Assembly (NCBI GenBank): GCA_910577825.1
Contig: CAJTOK010000005.1
Coordinates: 28,792 to 92,791 of the forward strand
Length of the DNA: 64,000 bases
Direction: 5' to 3'
Source of the DNA: an uncultured Lachnospiraceae bacterium
Lineage (GTDB): Bacteria; Bacillota; Clostridia; Lachnospirales; Lachnospiraceae
Shown: positions 34,216-44,608 of the stretch, one piece after another
Position numbering within the stretch: position 1 is the stretch's first letter
Layout of the letters: every line of letters begins with the position of its first letter
The notes under the pieces: generated by a model
The model's database searches: none
What the model was told of the DNA's origin: nothing
The model's input: the letters and a program-made list of their open reading frames with translations, nothing else
Position numbers and translations under genes: made by a program

Positions 34216-37200
34216 TGACAAAAGAGTCTGGAAAGACTACATTATCAACAAACTTTGGGAATATTAAAGACTTTTTTAGCAGACAAAATATACTCTCTGT
34301 TGATGACATAAATGCGATAAGGGCATATAATGCACAGATAGATGCTTGTGTAACATCACAGACTGCATTCAACAGGACTATGCTTAATGCTTCTGAAACT
34401 GCTCAAATTATGGTTGAACGGGCTAATGGAAATACGGTTGCCCTTAATAATATGACAAGAGCGTCTAAAGCGTCCGAATTTGCCCTCAAGGGACTCGCTT
34501 TAGCTGGCAATATGCTTGTAAGTATGGCAATAGTCCAGGGGATAACCTTTGCCATAAAAAAGATACATGATTTTGCAAATGCGGCAGAGATTGCTAAAGA
34601 AAACGCAGAACAGTATGTAAAATCCATTAGTGAAAACTTATCCTCTATAGGAAGCAATTCCAAAAAATTAGAGAACCTGAATGATGAACTACAGACACTT
34701 TCAAAAGGTGTGACGGCTACAGGGCAGAATATTAACCTTTCTGCATCAGAATATGACAGGTACAAAGAGATTATTGCGGAAATCTCTGGTATAATGCCAG
34801 ATTTAACTACATATTTTGACGCACAGGGGAACAAAATAGGCTTTGTCAAAGGCAAGATTAAAGACCTGAATGCTGAATACAGGGATTATATCAGGTTACA
34901 GGCAGAAAAGGCTGTTACAGGTGATGATAACCAGCAGGCAATAAAAGATGCTATAGCCACATATAAAGCAAAAGACGATAAAGGTTTCTGGGGCAATGTA
35001 TGGAGCAGCTTTAAGTCAAGATGGGGTTTCATTGATGAAAATTCCCTGGAAAGTTCTAAGATTGCCAAAGGGCTGGAAGACATATACAATGCCCCAAAAG
35101 AAGCAGTTGCAAAGGCACTTGAAAAAGGCAGCATTAACACAAGTTCTGATGAGTACAAATTATCGGGCATACTAAGGAAAATACTTGATACCACACCAGA
35201 TGAAATACGGGAAATGACTGGTGAGGAATTTAATGTACTCCAGGAAACAATAAAAGCCAATATTGACAACCTTGTTGCTGAAACAGAGTCTAATTTATCC
35301 AACATTAAACAAATTTTACTTAATTTTGTAGCCTCCAGTGAAGATTTTGCTGGTATCGGGGATGCAGGTATACGCAATGACATTACAACTTTTATATCCT
35401 CACTGACAACTGGTGTATTTGACCAGCTGGATATAAATGAAGACACCGCAGTGACTGACATAAGGCGTTTTGTTAATAAAATTATTGCTGCTATGTCAGA
35501 TGAAAATGGGAAATTTGCTAATGCCTGGGAAAAACTGTTCAAATTAGACCCTGCCAGATTAAAAACAAAAGAATATACTGCCAGGATACAGAAGTACATT
35601 TCCACACTATGCGGTGTACTTGGTATTGATGATTCCGGGACACAGAAGGAATTTGCCATATCACTTGGTTTTGACCTTGAAGGGTTACAGGTATCAGAAA
35701 ATGCACTTAAAGCTAAACTTGACGGGTTCAGTGATGATATCAAGTCCAGAGTTTTAAAAACCCTTTCTGTAACAGAACTGCAGGACGCAGTTAATCCAGA
35801 TACAGTTGACTGGTCTAAGATAGTGCCGCATGGTTTTAAGGGCACAGCAGACGAAATTGCGGATAAAATAACTGGCAATATCTGCAATGCAATAAAGGAA
35901 AAATCCAGCGGCCTGGAAAACAGCGGCGGACATATACTTGCTGCATTAAAAGAATCCTACAAGAAAGCATCAGAAGACATGGGAAACCTCGCTTCTGCTT
36001 TTTCAGAATCCGTATCAGGCAAAGGCCTTACCCCTGATTCTGCCAGTACAGTGGCTTCCATATTCAGTGGCCTTAAAGGATATAATGAGGAAAGGCTGCT
36101 GGATAAAACAGCAAACGGCATACGCCTTAATACCAGGGAACTTGAAAAATTAAAAAAGGAATATGATGACAAGACTGCAAAAGAATTTTATGATGGTGCC
36201 AGGGATGCCTATGACGCATGGCAGGAAGCCTTAAGGGACGGGCAGGAACAGTCTGTTACTGACAGCCTTTATAACCAGTACCAGCAGACTGCACAGCTGG
36301 CAGACCAGTATGTAGGCCTTACATCTGCATATAATAAATGGCAGGAAGCCCTGTCAGCTGAAAATGAAGGCAGCATGTATGATTCCATTTATGACAATAT
36401 CAAGTCTGTAAAGGATTTATATAAAAAGGGCCTGGTCGGGACTGATGATTTCAGGTCATATACAGACTTGATTTCACCCAAAGACTTAACAGGTGCAGGT
36501 ACAGATGAGGTGGTACAGGCATACCAGGCAAGCATTGGCAAAATCAAGAGGTATTTTACCGAAGGGCAGGAAGGTGCTAAGAACTTCCTTAAAGATGTCC
36601 AGGAAATCAATTCTGAATGGGCACATATGAACCAGGACGGTTCATGGGAAATCAACTTTGGTGCAGGCGGTACAAATGACAAAGATGTAGCTAAAAAACT
36701 TGGCATTGATGTTGAAGCTGTACAGGCAATACTAAGAAAACTGTCTGATTATGGGTTTGACATAGATTTAGGAAGCAGCTTTGATTCGGTAACAATGCTC
36801 GGGCAGTCTGCTGACAAGGCATATAACAAACTGAAGAAATTAGGGAAAATTGGTAAAAATACAAAAATTGAATTTGATACCGGTGATATTGCAGAAGTAA
36901 ATTCCCAGATTGGACGGGCAGAAAAACTCCTGGGCAAATTCAGGGATAAAAACGGGAATGTAAACTTAAATATTGAAGGTGCTGCTGAAGCCCAGTCAGT
37001 AATGGTTAAGCTTCTGACCGAAAAACAGGAGCTGGAAAAACCAGCCATACTGGCTGTAAACACGGATGGATTAAGCGGGAAATCTGCAAGTGTAATAACC
37101 ATGTTACAGAAAATACAGCAGGATATAAACACTTATGACGTCCAGGTTGCAGTTGGTGCAGACACTACTGAAGCTGAAAAAACAATAAACAAAGATATCA

Positions 37201-40200
37201 AAGCAATTAAGTCAAATTATTCCGGGGAGCTTGCCAATATCAATATCAAACTTGCCAATATAGATACTGCCAGGCAGGAACTGGCAGCACTGACGGCTGA
37301 TGATATCAAGGTAATGGTAAATGCCATTGTCAACCACAAGGAAGTAGACAAATACAAAAAGGAAAAAGAGGAAAAAACATTAAAGGTAAACTGTGAAGTC
37401 AATGATACTGCTGTCAGTGCCTTTATGTCAAAACCGCTTGAAAAAACAATCAGGATAAAGACATCTGTTGATTCTTCTGGCACAGATGTTAAAACAGGTG
37501 CAGGCACAGAAAAGGCTTCCAGTGGCAGCAAAAAGAAAAAAAGCGGTGGCAAAAAAGCATCTGTGGACGGGACATTTAACCTTTTGCAGTCATCACTTGC
37601 AGCGCAGGGGTTTGCAAATGCTTCAGGCAATATAAGCATCCCCAAAAACCAGACAACGCTAATCAATGAATTAGGCGAAGAACTTGTTGTCCGTGATGGC
37701 AGGTGGTTTACTGTCAAAGGTGGTGCACAGTTTACTGAACTTAAAAAAGGTGACATAGTTTTTAACCATAAACAGACACGGCAGCTGCTTGAAAACGGGA
37801 AAATTACTTCATCTGATAACCGTGGGAAAACTGCACTGGCTTCTGGTTCAACAGGCCCGTCATCAGGTTTTGGCAAGTTTTATGGCAGCAACCCATCTTC
37901 CAGTAAAAGCAAGTCTTCTGGTAAAAGCAAGACTTCCAGCAAAAGCCAGTCTTCTGGAAGCAGTAAAACAAAAGAAGACTCTAAACAGACTATAGACTGG
38001 CTTGAACGTGCCATTGAAGTAACAACAAACAAAATTGACCTTCTTAAAGCAAAGCTTGAAAATATTTTTGCTGTAAAGAAAAGCAACAAGGTACTTAAAA
38101 ACCAGATTAAAGAAACAGGAAACCTTATCTCTTCCCTTGGCAAAAAGATTAAGAAATACAGGAAGGAAGCAGCCGGAAACAAACTTTCATCAAAGCTTAA
38201 AAAGGAAGTACGCAAAGGAAATATCAAGGGAAACCATAAGGAACTTGCCCAGAAATATGGTGAAAAGACAGCAGGGTTAATTGAAAGCTATAAGGAAAGC
38301 CGCTCAAAATATACAGATGCACAGAAGAGGAAAAAAGAAGCTGTAAACAAAAAGAAATCCTTACAGCAGGAATTTGATGTAAATAACGGCAGGGCTGGCA
38401 AGTATTTCAAAAAATATAACAGGCAGATAAAGGCTGGCAGGAAAAAAGCTAAAAAGTACAAAAAAAAGGCGGACAGTGTAAAATTATCTGGAAAGCTTAA
38501 AAAACAGATACGTGACGGCAAAATCAAGGGAAACCGCCAGCAGCTTGAAAAGACTTACGGCAAACCAAAAGCAAAGAAAATACAGGAATACAGCGTAAAT
38601 TATGCAAAGTACCAGGATGCCATAAAATCAAAAAACAAAGCTGTACAGAAAAAAGAGGGGTTAAAACAGCAGGTAATTAACAGCAGCACTGTAAAAAAAA
38701 GAAATGCCAGCATTGGCCAGCAGATAAAATTAACAACAGAGTTAATTAAAGAGTATAAAAAAGCTGAAAAGACATATGCCGCCAAGGCAAAGAGTGTAAA
38801 CCTTCCAGAGGATTTGAAAAAATTAGTACGCAATGGCAAAATCAAGGGAAGCCATAAAGACCTTATAAAAGAATACGGAGAAAAAACAGCAGAAAAAATT
38901 GAAGAATACAAAAACTACTATGATAAATATAAGGAAGCTAAAAAATCCAGGGAAGAGGCAAAAACACAGAAACGTGAACTGAAACAGCAGAAACAGCAGA
39001 ACATCATTGATGATGCGCAGGCACGTATTGACAAACTCAATGCACAGGCAGAAAACCAGGGCAGTGCAAAGGAAAAGAACAAATATTTACAGAAATCTGT
39101 AAAATGGATTAAGGAGTCCTATGATGCACAGATAAAACTGGCAAAACTTGAAAAGGATTCTGTCAAAGCTGCCCAGCTTAAAGCTGAAAAGGAAAAAGAA
39201 CTCCGTGACTTAAAGATACAGCAGCATGAAAACCTGCAGGATGAATATGACAGCTATGTTTCTTTATATGCAACGGAAGCTGAAAATGCAAGGACTGCAA
39301 AAGATAAAGAAGCCGCAATTAAAAACCAGATTAAATCCATGAAAGATTCATACAAGGAACAGATTAAAATTGCAGAGCTTGAAAAGAATGCTGCCCTTGC
39401 AGAAGAACTTAAAATCAAGCAAAAAAGTGAAATACTTGGCCTTAACACACAGATTTTGCAGAATTATGCAGATGAACACAGTGCTAGTGCCACACTTGCA
39501 GAAACACAGGCTAAGAATGCAGCATCTGCAAAGGAAAAAAACTGGTTTGAACGTGAAGCACTTGAAAGCACAATAAAGGAGTATAAATATTTATACCAGA
39601 TTGCAAAGCTTAAAGGTGACATAGTGGAAATGAACAGGCTTGCAGCTGAAATACAGGATACAGCAAATGAAAGCGCAAAAGCACAGATGGAAAACATTTC
39701 CACAGAATACCAGAGAAAACTTGATGAAACTGACAGAAAGACCAGGTACATCAGCCACCAGGTATCACTGGCAGAGGCAGGGAACGGTTTTATTGCAGCA
39801 GGAATGTATGAAGAAACAATAAAATCTGAAAAAGAACACCTTGAAATGTTAAAGCAGGAGAAAACAGCCCTTGAAGAAAATTTCAGGAATGTGGAAGTTG
39901 GAAGCGGCCAGTGGTATGAAATGCGTGATATCATATATTCTGTTGATGAAGCAATACAAAACACAAATGAATCAATAGCAGAAAACACACAGAAGATACG
40001 TGAGGCAAAACGTGAACTGGAAGACCTTGGGCGTGGTGCCATTGATGAGATTAAATCAGAAGCAGATTTTTACATAAAGATACTTTCTTATAAAGATATG
40101 TTTGACAAGGATACTGGTACTGTTACTAAAGAAGGTTCTGCCACCTTTGCACTCCATGCTGTAAATGTAAGCAGCGGCATAACACAGAATAAAATAATAC

Positions 40201-41978
40201 AGGGACAGATAGAAGCCCTTGACAAAGAGTATATATCTGGCAGCGGCATGGCTTTCAAGGATTATTATGAAAGGCGCAAGGAACTTACAGGGCTGCAGCA
40301 GGATTACATACTCGGCTGCTATGAAGAAATGGATGCAATAAAAGACCTCTGCAGTGAAGGGTATGAAAACCAGAAAGATGCAATGGATGACCTTATAAAC
40401 AAATATAAGAAAGCCCTGGATGCAGAGAAAAACCTGCGTGACTACGAAAACAAAGTTAAAGACAAAACAACAGATATTGCTTCAATCAAAAAACAGATAA
40501 AAGCCCTGCAGGGGAACACAACCGAAGAAGCAAGGGCAAAAATACAGAAGCTTACAGTACAGCTCAGGGAAGCGGAAAAGGATTTAGAGGATACTGAATA
40601 TGACAAATATATCAGTGACCAGCAGGAAATACTTGACAGCCTGCTTGATGAATTTGAGGACTTTACTGACAAACAGCTTGCAGACCTTGAAGGGCTTGTT
40701 GAAAAGGTAATAAAGGCCATGCCGTCAAGTGCAAGTGTTGTGAATAACACCCTTAATGAAATTGCAGACATGTGGGGGATAAAGCTTTCAGAGGCACTGG
40801 ACTCTTCCACCCTTTCAGGCAGCTACAGCACAATAGCAGAACAGGCATCTGAAACAGCTGCAATAGCAGACAGCATATATAAGGCAATAACAGGTAATTA
40901 CTCTGGCATAGGTGATACCCTCTCATCCCTTTCAGCAGGTATGCAGTCAGTGCTTCTCTGGCTGGATACGCACAATTTTACAACAGACATAGAAGAAGCA
41001 ATAAAAAATACAAAGGATTACCTGCCAGAAGATTACAAAGACATACCAGAAAGCAAACCAGACATTACTGACCCTGACACAGGGCATACATGGAATGAAG
41101 GCCCTTATCCTAACAGGGCACATACATGGAATGAAAACCTGATAAATTCTGCAACAGACCTGTCTGGCGGAAAAGATTCCGGAACACAAGGAATACAAGG
41201 GCTAAAACAGGATATCCTTGGAAACCTGCATTCTTCTGTTACTAATTCCATTGATTTAAGTGACAGGCACAAAGACAGCCTTACAACGTTAGGTTCTGTA
41301 GTTAATAATGGCAGTCCCATGTCCTCACTGTCAGCAGCTGTTGAAGGCAATACCAGAAGCCAGAATAAAAAATTAAACCTGGCAACAAATTTTATAACTG
41401 CCAATGCAAAAAAGCCAGGTGACGAAAAGAAAAAGTCCCTTTCTGATGACCCGCTCAATAAATACATTTATTCCAGGACAAAGAAAGTACTTAATAATGC
41501 AGACTCCAAAGAGCTTGCAAAAATACTTGATGTCGACATAAAAGATTCTGCATGGAAAACAAATGCCAAAAAAGTATTAAAAAATATCGGCTACTCTGAA
41601 GGCGGCATTGCTGAAACATTAAAAACAGTGCCAGGCAAAACAGGTGATGACGGCTGGTGTGTTGTACAAAAAGGCGAGGCAATACTTAACCTGCCACAGA
41701 CAGAAATGTTCAAAGACCTGGTAAACAAACTTCCTGAATTAAGCAAAACCATGGAACTGGTACCAGCAGGGGTAAAAGCACCTTCATACAATACTGTTAC
41801 CAACAATGACAGCAATGTAAGCATGGGTGATATGGTGTTTAATATTGACGGAAGCAAAATATGTGACCTGGAAAGCCTGAAAAAAGAAATACAGCATGAT
41901 ATGAAATTCAGGAACTTTATGACAGATGTAGTACTTGGCAAGGTTACAGGAAATAATTATGCACATATGAGATATTAA
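34212..41978 (+). CDS. Tape measure protein, exon 3
   Basis: About 2,588 codons beginning near ACA 34212 (TMTKESGKTTLSTNFG). The reading frame itself is open from 34,188 but has no ribosome site there. It contains a hydrophobic segment (LAGNMLVSMAIVQGITFAI near the start), long helical regions, a Gly/Ser/Lys linker (KSSGKSKTSSKSQSSG), then three coiled repeats (38,095-38,995) and an acidic helical tail. The end has NYAHMRY. With exons 1 and 2 the protein would have about 3,614 residues. Alone, exon 3 would make a truncated protein without the TP901 core. Confidence 0.88.
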   Translation, partial: TMTKESGKTTLSTNFGNIKDFFSRQNILSVDDINAIRAYNAQIDACVTSQTAFNRTMLNASETAQIMVERANGNTVALNNMTRASKASEFALKGLALAGNMLVSMAIVQGITFAIKKIHDFANAAEIAKENAEQYVKSISENLSSIGSNSKKLENLNDELQTLSKGVTATGQNINLSASEYDRYKEIIAEISGIMPDLTTYFDAQGNKIGFVKGKIKDLNAEYRDYIRLQAEKAVTGDDNQQAIKDAIATYKAKDDKGFWGNVWSSFKSRWGFIDENSLESSKIAKGLEDIYNAPKEAVAKALEKGSINTSSDEYKLSGILRKILDTTPDEIREMTGEEFNVLQETIKANIDNLVAETESNLSNIKQILLNFVASSEDFAGIGDAGIRNDITTFISSLTTGVFDQLDINEDTAVTDIRRFVNKIIAAMSDENGKFANAWEKLFKLDPARLKTKEYTARIQKYISTLCGVLGIDDSGTQKEFAISLGFDLEGLQVSENALKAKLDGFSDDIKSRVLKTLSVTELQDAVNPDTVDWSKIVPHGFKGTADEIADKITGNICNAIKEKSSGLENSGGHILAALKESYKKASEDMGNLASAFSESVSGKGLTPDSASTVASIFSGLKGYNEERLLDKTANGIRLNTRELEKLKKEYDDKTAKEFYDGARDAYDAWQEALRDGQEQSVTDSLYNQYQQTAQLADQYVGLTSAYNKWQEALSAENEGSMYDSIYDNIKSVKDLYKKGLVGTDDFRSYTDLISPKDLTGAGTDEVVQAYQASIGKIKRYFTEGQEGAKNFLKDVQEINSEWAHMNQDGSWEINFGAGGTNDKDVAKKLGIDVEAVQAILRKLSDYGFDIDLGSSFDSVTMLGQSADKAYNKLKKLGKIGKNTKIEFDTGDIAEVNSQIGRAEKLLGKFRDKNGNVNLNIEGAAEAQSVMVKLLTEKQELEKPAILAVNTDGLSGKSASVITMLQKIQQDINTYDVQVAVGADTTEAEKTINKDIKAIKSNYSGELANINIKLANIDTARQELAALTADDIKVMVNAIVNHKEVDKYKKEKEEKTLKVNCEVNDTAVSAFMSKPLEKTIRIKTSVDSSGTDVKTGAGTEKASSGSKKKKSGGKKASVDGTFNLLQSSLAAQGFANASGNISIPKNQTTLINELGEELVVRDGRWFTVKGGAQFTELKKGDIVFNHKQTRQLLENGKITSSDNRGKTALASGSTGPSSGFGKFYGSNPSSSKSKSSGKSKTSSKSQSSGSSKTKEDSKQTIDWLERAIEVTTNKIDLLKAKLENIFAVKKSNKVLKNQIKETGNLISSLGKKIKKYRKEAAGNKLSSKLKKEVRKGNIKGNHKELAQKYGEKTAGLIESYKESRSKYTDAQKRKKEAVNKKKSLQQEFDVNNGRAGKYFKKYNRQIKAGRKKAKKYKKKADSVKLSGKLKKQIRDGKIKGNRQQLEKTYGKPKAKKIQEYSVNYAKYQDAIKSKNKAVQKKEGLKQQVINSSTVKKRNASIGQQIKLTTELIKEYKKAEKTYAAKAKSVNLPEDLKKLVRNGKIKGSHKDLIKEYGEKTAEKIEEYKNYYDKYKEAKKSREEAKTQKRELKQQKQQNIIDDAQARIDKLNAQAENQGSAKEKNKYLQKSVKWIKESYDAQIKLAKLEKDSVKAAQLKAEKEKELRDLKIQQHENLQDEYDSYVSLYATEAENARTAKDKEAAIKNQIKSMKDSYKEQIKIAELEKNAALAEELKIKQKSEILGLNTQILQNYADEHSASATLAETQAKNAASAKEKNWFEREALESTIKEYKYLYQIAKLKGDIVEMNRLAAEIQDTANESAKAQMENISTEYQRKLDETDRKTRYISHQVSLAEAGNGFIAAGMYEETIKSEKEHLEMLKQEKTALEENFRNVEVGSGQWYEMRDIIYSVDEAIQNTNESIAENTQKIREAKRELEDLGRGAIDEIKSEADFYIKILSYKDMFDKDTGTVTKEGSATFALHAVNVSSGITQNKIIQGQIEALDKEYISGSGMAFKDYYERRKELTGLQQDYILGCYEEMDAIKDLCSEGYENQKDAMDDLINKYKKALDAEKNLRDYENKVKDKTTDIASIKKQIKALQGNTTEEARAKIQKLTVQLREAEKDLEDTEYDKYISDQQEILDSLLDEFEDFTDKQLADLEGLVEKVIKAMPSSASVVNNTLNEIADMWGIKLSEALDSSTLSGSYSTIAEQASETAAIADSIYKAITGNYSGIGDTLSSLSAGMQSVLLWLDTHNFTTDIEEAIKNTKDYLPEDYKDIPESKPDITDPDTGHTWNEGPYPNRAHTWNENLINSATDLSGGKDSGTQGIQGLKQDILGNLHSSVTNSIDLSDRHKDSLTTLGSVVNNGSPMSSLSAAVEGNTRSQNKKLNLATNFITANAKKPGDEKKKSLSDDPLNKYIYSRTKKVLNNADSKELAKILDVDIKDSAWKTNAKKVLKNIGYSEGGIAETLKTVPGKTGDDGWCVVQKGEAILNLPQTEMFKDLVNKLPELSKTMELVPAGVKAPSYNTVTNNDSNVSMGDMVFNIDGSKICDLESLKKEIQHDMKFRNFMTDVVLGKVTGNNYAHMRY
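38095..38995 (+). repeat. Three ~100-residue coiled repeats in the tape measure
   Basis: Each repeat has a Lys-rich helix, then LKKEVRKGNIKGNHKELAQK, LKKQIRDGKIKGNRQQLEKT or LKKLVRNGKIKGSHKDLIKE, a YG-x-x-x-A/K-x-x-I-x-x-Y helix and a Lys/Gln coil. Tape measures often gain or lose such repeats, which shifts tail length. Confidence 0.8.
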
Positions 41979-42150
41979 ACTGTAAGAAAGATAATAATTA
42001 CGGGGCTGGGAACAGCCCTGTAATATTTGGCTGTACTGGCAGTCTAAAAGACCATTATAATTTATTTAAAGGGTTTTGTTCATATCAAGAAGTATATGGC
42101 TACTCTCCTGCCCTTTTTCTATGTCAGAATTTAAAACGGAGGCAAGTACA

Positions 42151-42435
42151 ATGACTAAAAACCAGAAAATAGAAATGCTTTCTAATGAAGTAAAAACTTT
42201 ACAAAAGAAATTAGATGTCCTTACAAGGGCAGAAACCCACAATACAAATGACATAAAAAGTGCCTATGACGAAAAAGTTTCCAGGCTTATACGGGAACTG
42301 GAATATGAAAAGATGCAGTACCAGGGTTTAAGGGAAAAATTAGAAAAAACAAAGAAAATTTATGAAGAATTATATACCAGACAGCTGAAGTTTTACAGGC
42401 CTGGTATTTTTAAATTTATGCGCAGGATTAAATAA
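42151..42435 (+). CDS. Small coiled-coil protein
   Basis: 94 residues from ATG 42151 (ACGGAGG upstream). Residues 5-75 form one coiled coil (MLSNEVKTLQKKLDVL, EKMQYQGLREKLEKTKKIYE) with a basic end (GIFKFMRRIK). It lies between the tape measure and Dit. It may be a tail assembly chaperone or tail-tip accessory. The 170-base gap before it holds a GGGCTG/CAGCCC hairpin near 42,003. Confidence 0.5.
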   Translation: MTKNQKIEMLSNEVKTLQKKLDVLTRAETHNTNDIKSAYDEKVSRLIRELEYEKMQYQGLREKLEKTKKIYEELYTRQLKFYRPGIFKFMRRIK

Positions 42436-42499
42436 AAGCCTGCCAGACCCTGATGTAACCGGAAACAGTACAGCCATGCAGCGGGAGGTGGTATTTTAG

Positions 42500-43390
42500 A
42501 TGGTTGCTACAGATTTTGAATTTAATGGTGTAAAAGCCAGTGATGTAAATTTAGCCATAGTTGATTTTGATTCACCATCAAGGGAGGGTGTGGTTTCTTC
42601 TGGCGGGAAAACCACATTCAATACTTCCAAACCAGCAAACAGCAGGAAATGGAATTTCCATGGTTCACATTATGAGGAACAGCTCTCCTTTTCTTTCCAG
42701 GTTGGCAGGATTAACTTAAACAGACGCCCGCAGGAGGTGCTTCCTGCCACTTCTTATGAAAAGGCTTATTACATGCGTTGGCTGTGCAGGAAAGACGGGT
42801 ATAAATACCTGCGCTTTTTACAAAACGGATATGAAAATATATTTTATAACGCAAAAATTGACCTGGAATGGATTGATTACGGCGGCTGTACATATGGTGC
42901 AGAACTTACAGTTACATGTGATGCACCCTTTGGCTACTCACCCCTTCAGTCCTATGAGGCAAGAGTTCCATCTGGTAATTCTTTTACCATATATAATGAT
43001 TCGGATGAAACAGGTGCACTCATACCCCGGCTGGTTGAAATAGAAATATTAAATGATGGTGATTTCAGGTTGGCCAATTCCTTAGACCCGCTTCTCATGG
43101 TTAATTACCTTGGTTTAAGCGGTGATACTGTAATCAGGGGATGTAAAAAAGGTGAAACCATTACAATAAACGGTGTAACGAAACAGATTGCAACAAACCT
43201 GCCATCACATGACATTGCAAACAGTTTCAACTATGTTTACCCACGTTTAATAAACCTTGATGAGGTTTATCCCAGTGGACTTAGCACAGGAAAATCCATT
43301 TCCAGCCTGAGAAAAAATGTATTTACACTGTCAGGGTGCAGTGCAGCAATTAACATGGCTTACAGGACTGCCAGGCTTGCCATGTCCTGA
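42500..43390 (+). CDS. Distal tail protein (Dit)
   Basis: 296 residues. The N-terminal part has the Dit layout: FEFNGVKASDVNLAIVDFD, a beta-belt region with EEQLSFSFQVGR and RWLCRKDGYKYLRF, and GAELTVTCDAPFGYSPLQS. A C-terminal galectin-like beta domain (LVEIEILNDGDFRLANS) follows. Dit forms the ring joining the tail tube to the baseplate. It is correctly placed between tape measure and Tal. Confidence 0.85.
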   Translation: MVATDFEFNGVKASDVNLAIVDFDSPSREGVVSSGGKTTFNTSKPANSRKWNFHGSHYEEQLSFSFQVGRINLNRRPQEVLPATSYEKAYYMRWLCRKDGYKYLRFLQNGYENIFYNAKIDLEWIDYGGCTYGAELTVTCDAPFGYSPLQSYEARVPSGNSFTIYNDSDETGALIPRLVEIEILNDGDFRLANSLDPLLMVNYLGLSGDTVIRGCKKGETITINGVTKQIATNLPSHDIANSFNYVYPRLINLDEVYPSGLSTGKSISSLRKNVFTLSGCSAAINMAYRTARLAMS

Positions 43391-43412
43391 ACATGAAAGG
43401 ATATGTTATTAA

Positions 43413-44603
43413 ATGGCTAATGTTTATGAATATGACCAGATAAAATTTAAATACAAGCTGGGCTATGACGGTTCGGTCACAGAACCAAATATATATCTTT
43501 GCAACAGGCAGCTTGGCAAAAAGGGGCAGGTTATTTATGAAGGCCTGTCCGTTACAGTTAATTTTGCATCTGCCAATGAATGTTCCTTCCAGTTCTTTAA
43601 ATACCTTGGCTTTGGAGTGAACCCTTTATGGGGACAGTTAAAAGACACCTCTGTTATTTTAATAGAAGGGTTTGGGTATTTTGAGGTATCTGTACCTGGC
43701 ACTGAAACAGACACAGTGGTTAAAAATGTTGAAGGGAAATCCCTCCAGGAAACTGAACTCGGGCAATGTTACTGTACATTGCAGGTTAATACAGAAGATG
43801 ACGTTGCCAGGACAGATTATAACGCAGGTTTCCCAACCCTCTTTTACCGTACAGACGGGCATACAGAAGCATCACTTTTACACAGGGTACTTACTTATGC
43901 CCCGCACTATTCCATAGGGCATGTTGATGACAGTTTAAAACCCCTTAACCGCATATTCAGCTGTGAAAATACATCCGTATGGGATTTTCTAAACCAGGTA
44001 TCAGAAGAAATTGGATGTATTTTTATATGTGACCCTTATTCAAGGACAGTCAATGCCTTTGATTTGTCAGAGCACTGTAATAAATGTAACGGCAGGCATA
44101 TTTTTGCAGGGGTATGCCATGGCTGTAAGAGTACAGATACCGGGCAGGGGTATGGCAGGGATGTTTCATTGTACATTGATACAGAAAACCTTGCAGAAGA
44201 AATCACACTTTCAGGTGACAAAGACAGCCTGAAAAACTGTTTCAAGCTTGAAGGCGGTGATGATGTGCTTACCAACCGCATTGGTGAAAGACTCCTTGGT
44301 AATACAAATTATATATGGGCTTTTTCTGATGAAATGTATAATGAAATGTCAGATGCCCTGCGTACAAGATACATGGCTTATATTTCGTATGCCAGCAGTT
44401 TCCAGGATGAATTTAATTCATTGTGGGCTGAAAGGGACAGGCTCGTTGATGATGCACTGATGTGGGGACATACCAGATTCCCAGAACCGGGTGTCCAGAA
44501 TTATACACCAGCAGAAGCATGGGGCATTGCTGCCAATAAAATTACTTATACCTGCATAAGCAGCAAATTTACAACACTGGACAGGCTTTCAGGGATTATG
44601 TAA
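43413..44603 (+). CDS. Tail-associated protein (Tal/gp27-like), N-terminal part, ends at a frameshift
   Basis: 396 residues before TAA 44601. The early domains fit a Tal hub: YEYDQIKFKYKLGYDGSV, EASLLHRVLTYAPHYSIG (gp27-like segment) and VWDFLNQVSEEIGCIFIC. A Cys-rich insertion (HCNKCNGRHIFAG, VCHGCKS) near residues 213-235 looks like a zinc site. The last words KFTTLDRLSGIM run out, while the -1 frame continues AFRDYVKLVLPSG without a break into the next frame. One base appears missing near 44,585, or the ribosome shifts by -1. Tal closes the tail tip and often carries lytic activity. Confidence 0.75.
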   Translation: MANVYEYDQIKFKYKLGYDGSVTEPNIYLCNRQLGKKGQVIYEGLSVTVNFASANECSFQFFKYLGFGVNPLWGQLKDTSVILIEGFGYFEVSVPGTETDTVVKNVEGKSLQETELGQCYCTLQVNTEDDVARTDYNAGFPTLFYRTDGHTEASLLHRVLTYAPHYSIGHVDDSLKPLNRIFSCENTSVWDFLNQVSEEIGCIFICDPYSRTVNAFDLSEHCNKCNGRHIFAGVCHGCKSTDTGQGYGRDVSLYIDTENLAEEITLSGDKDSLKNCFKLEGGDDVLTNRIGERLLGNTNYIWAFSDEMYNEMSDALRTRYMAYISYASSFQDEFNSLWAERDRLVDDALMWGHTRFPEPGVQNYTPAEAWGIAANKITYTCISSKFTTLDRLSGIM

Positions 44604-44608
44604 AATTA

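Noticed and set aside
34886..38911. Several long minus-strand frames opposite the tape measure (up to 333 codons)
   Set aside because: They are low-complexity Ser/Leu/Phe/Ile mirrors of Lys/Glu/Asp/Ala-rich helices without start signals.
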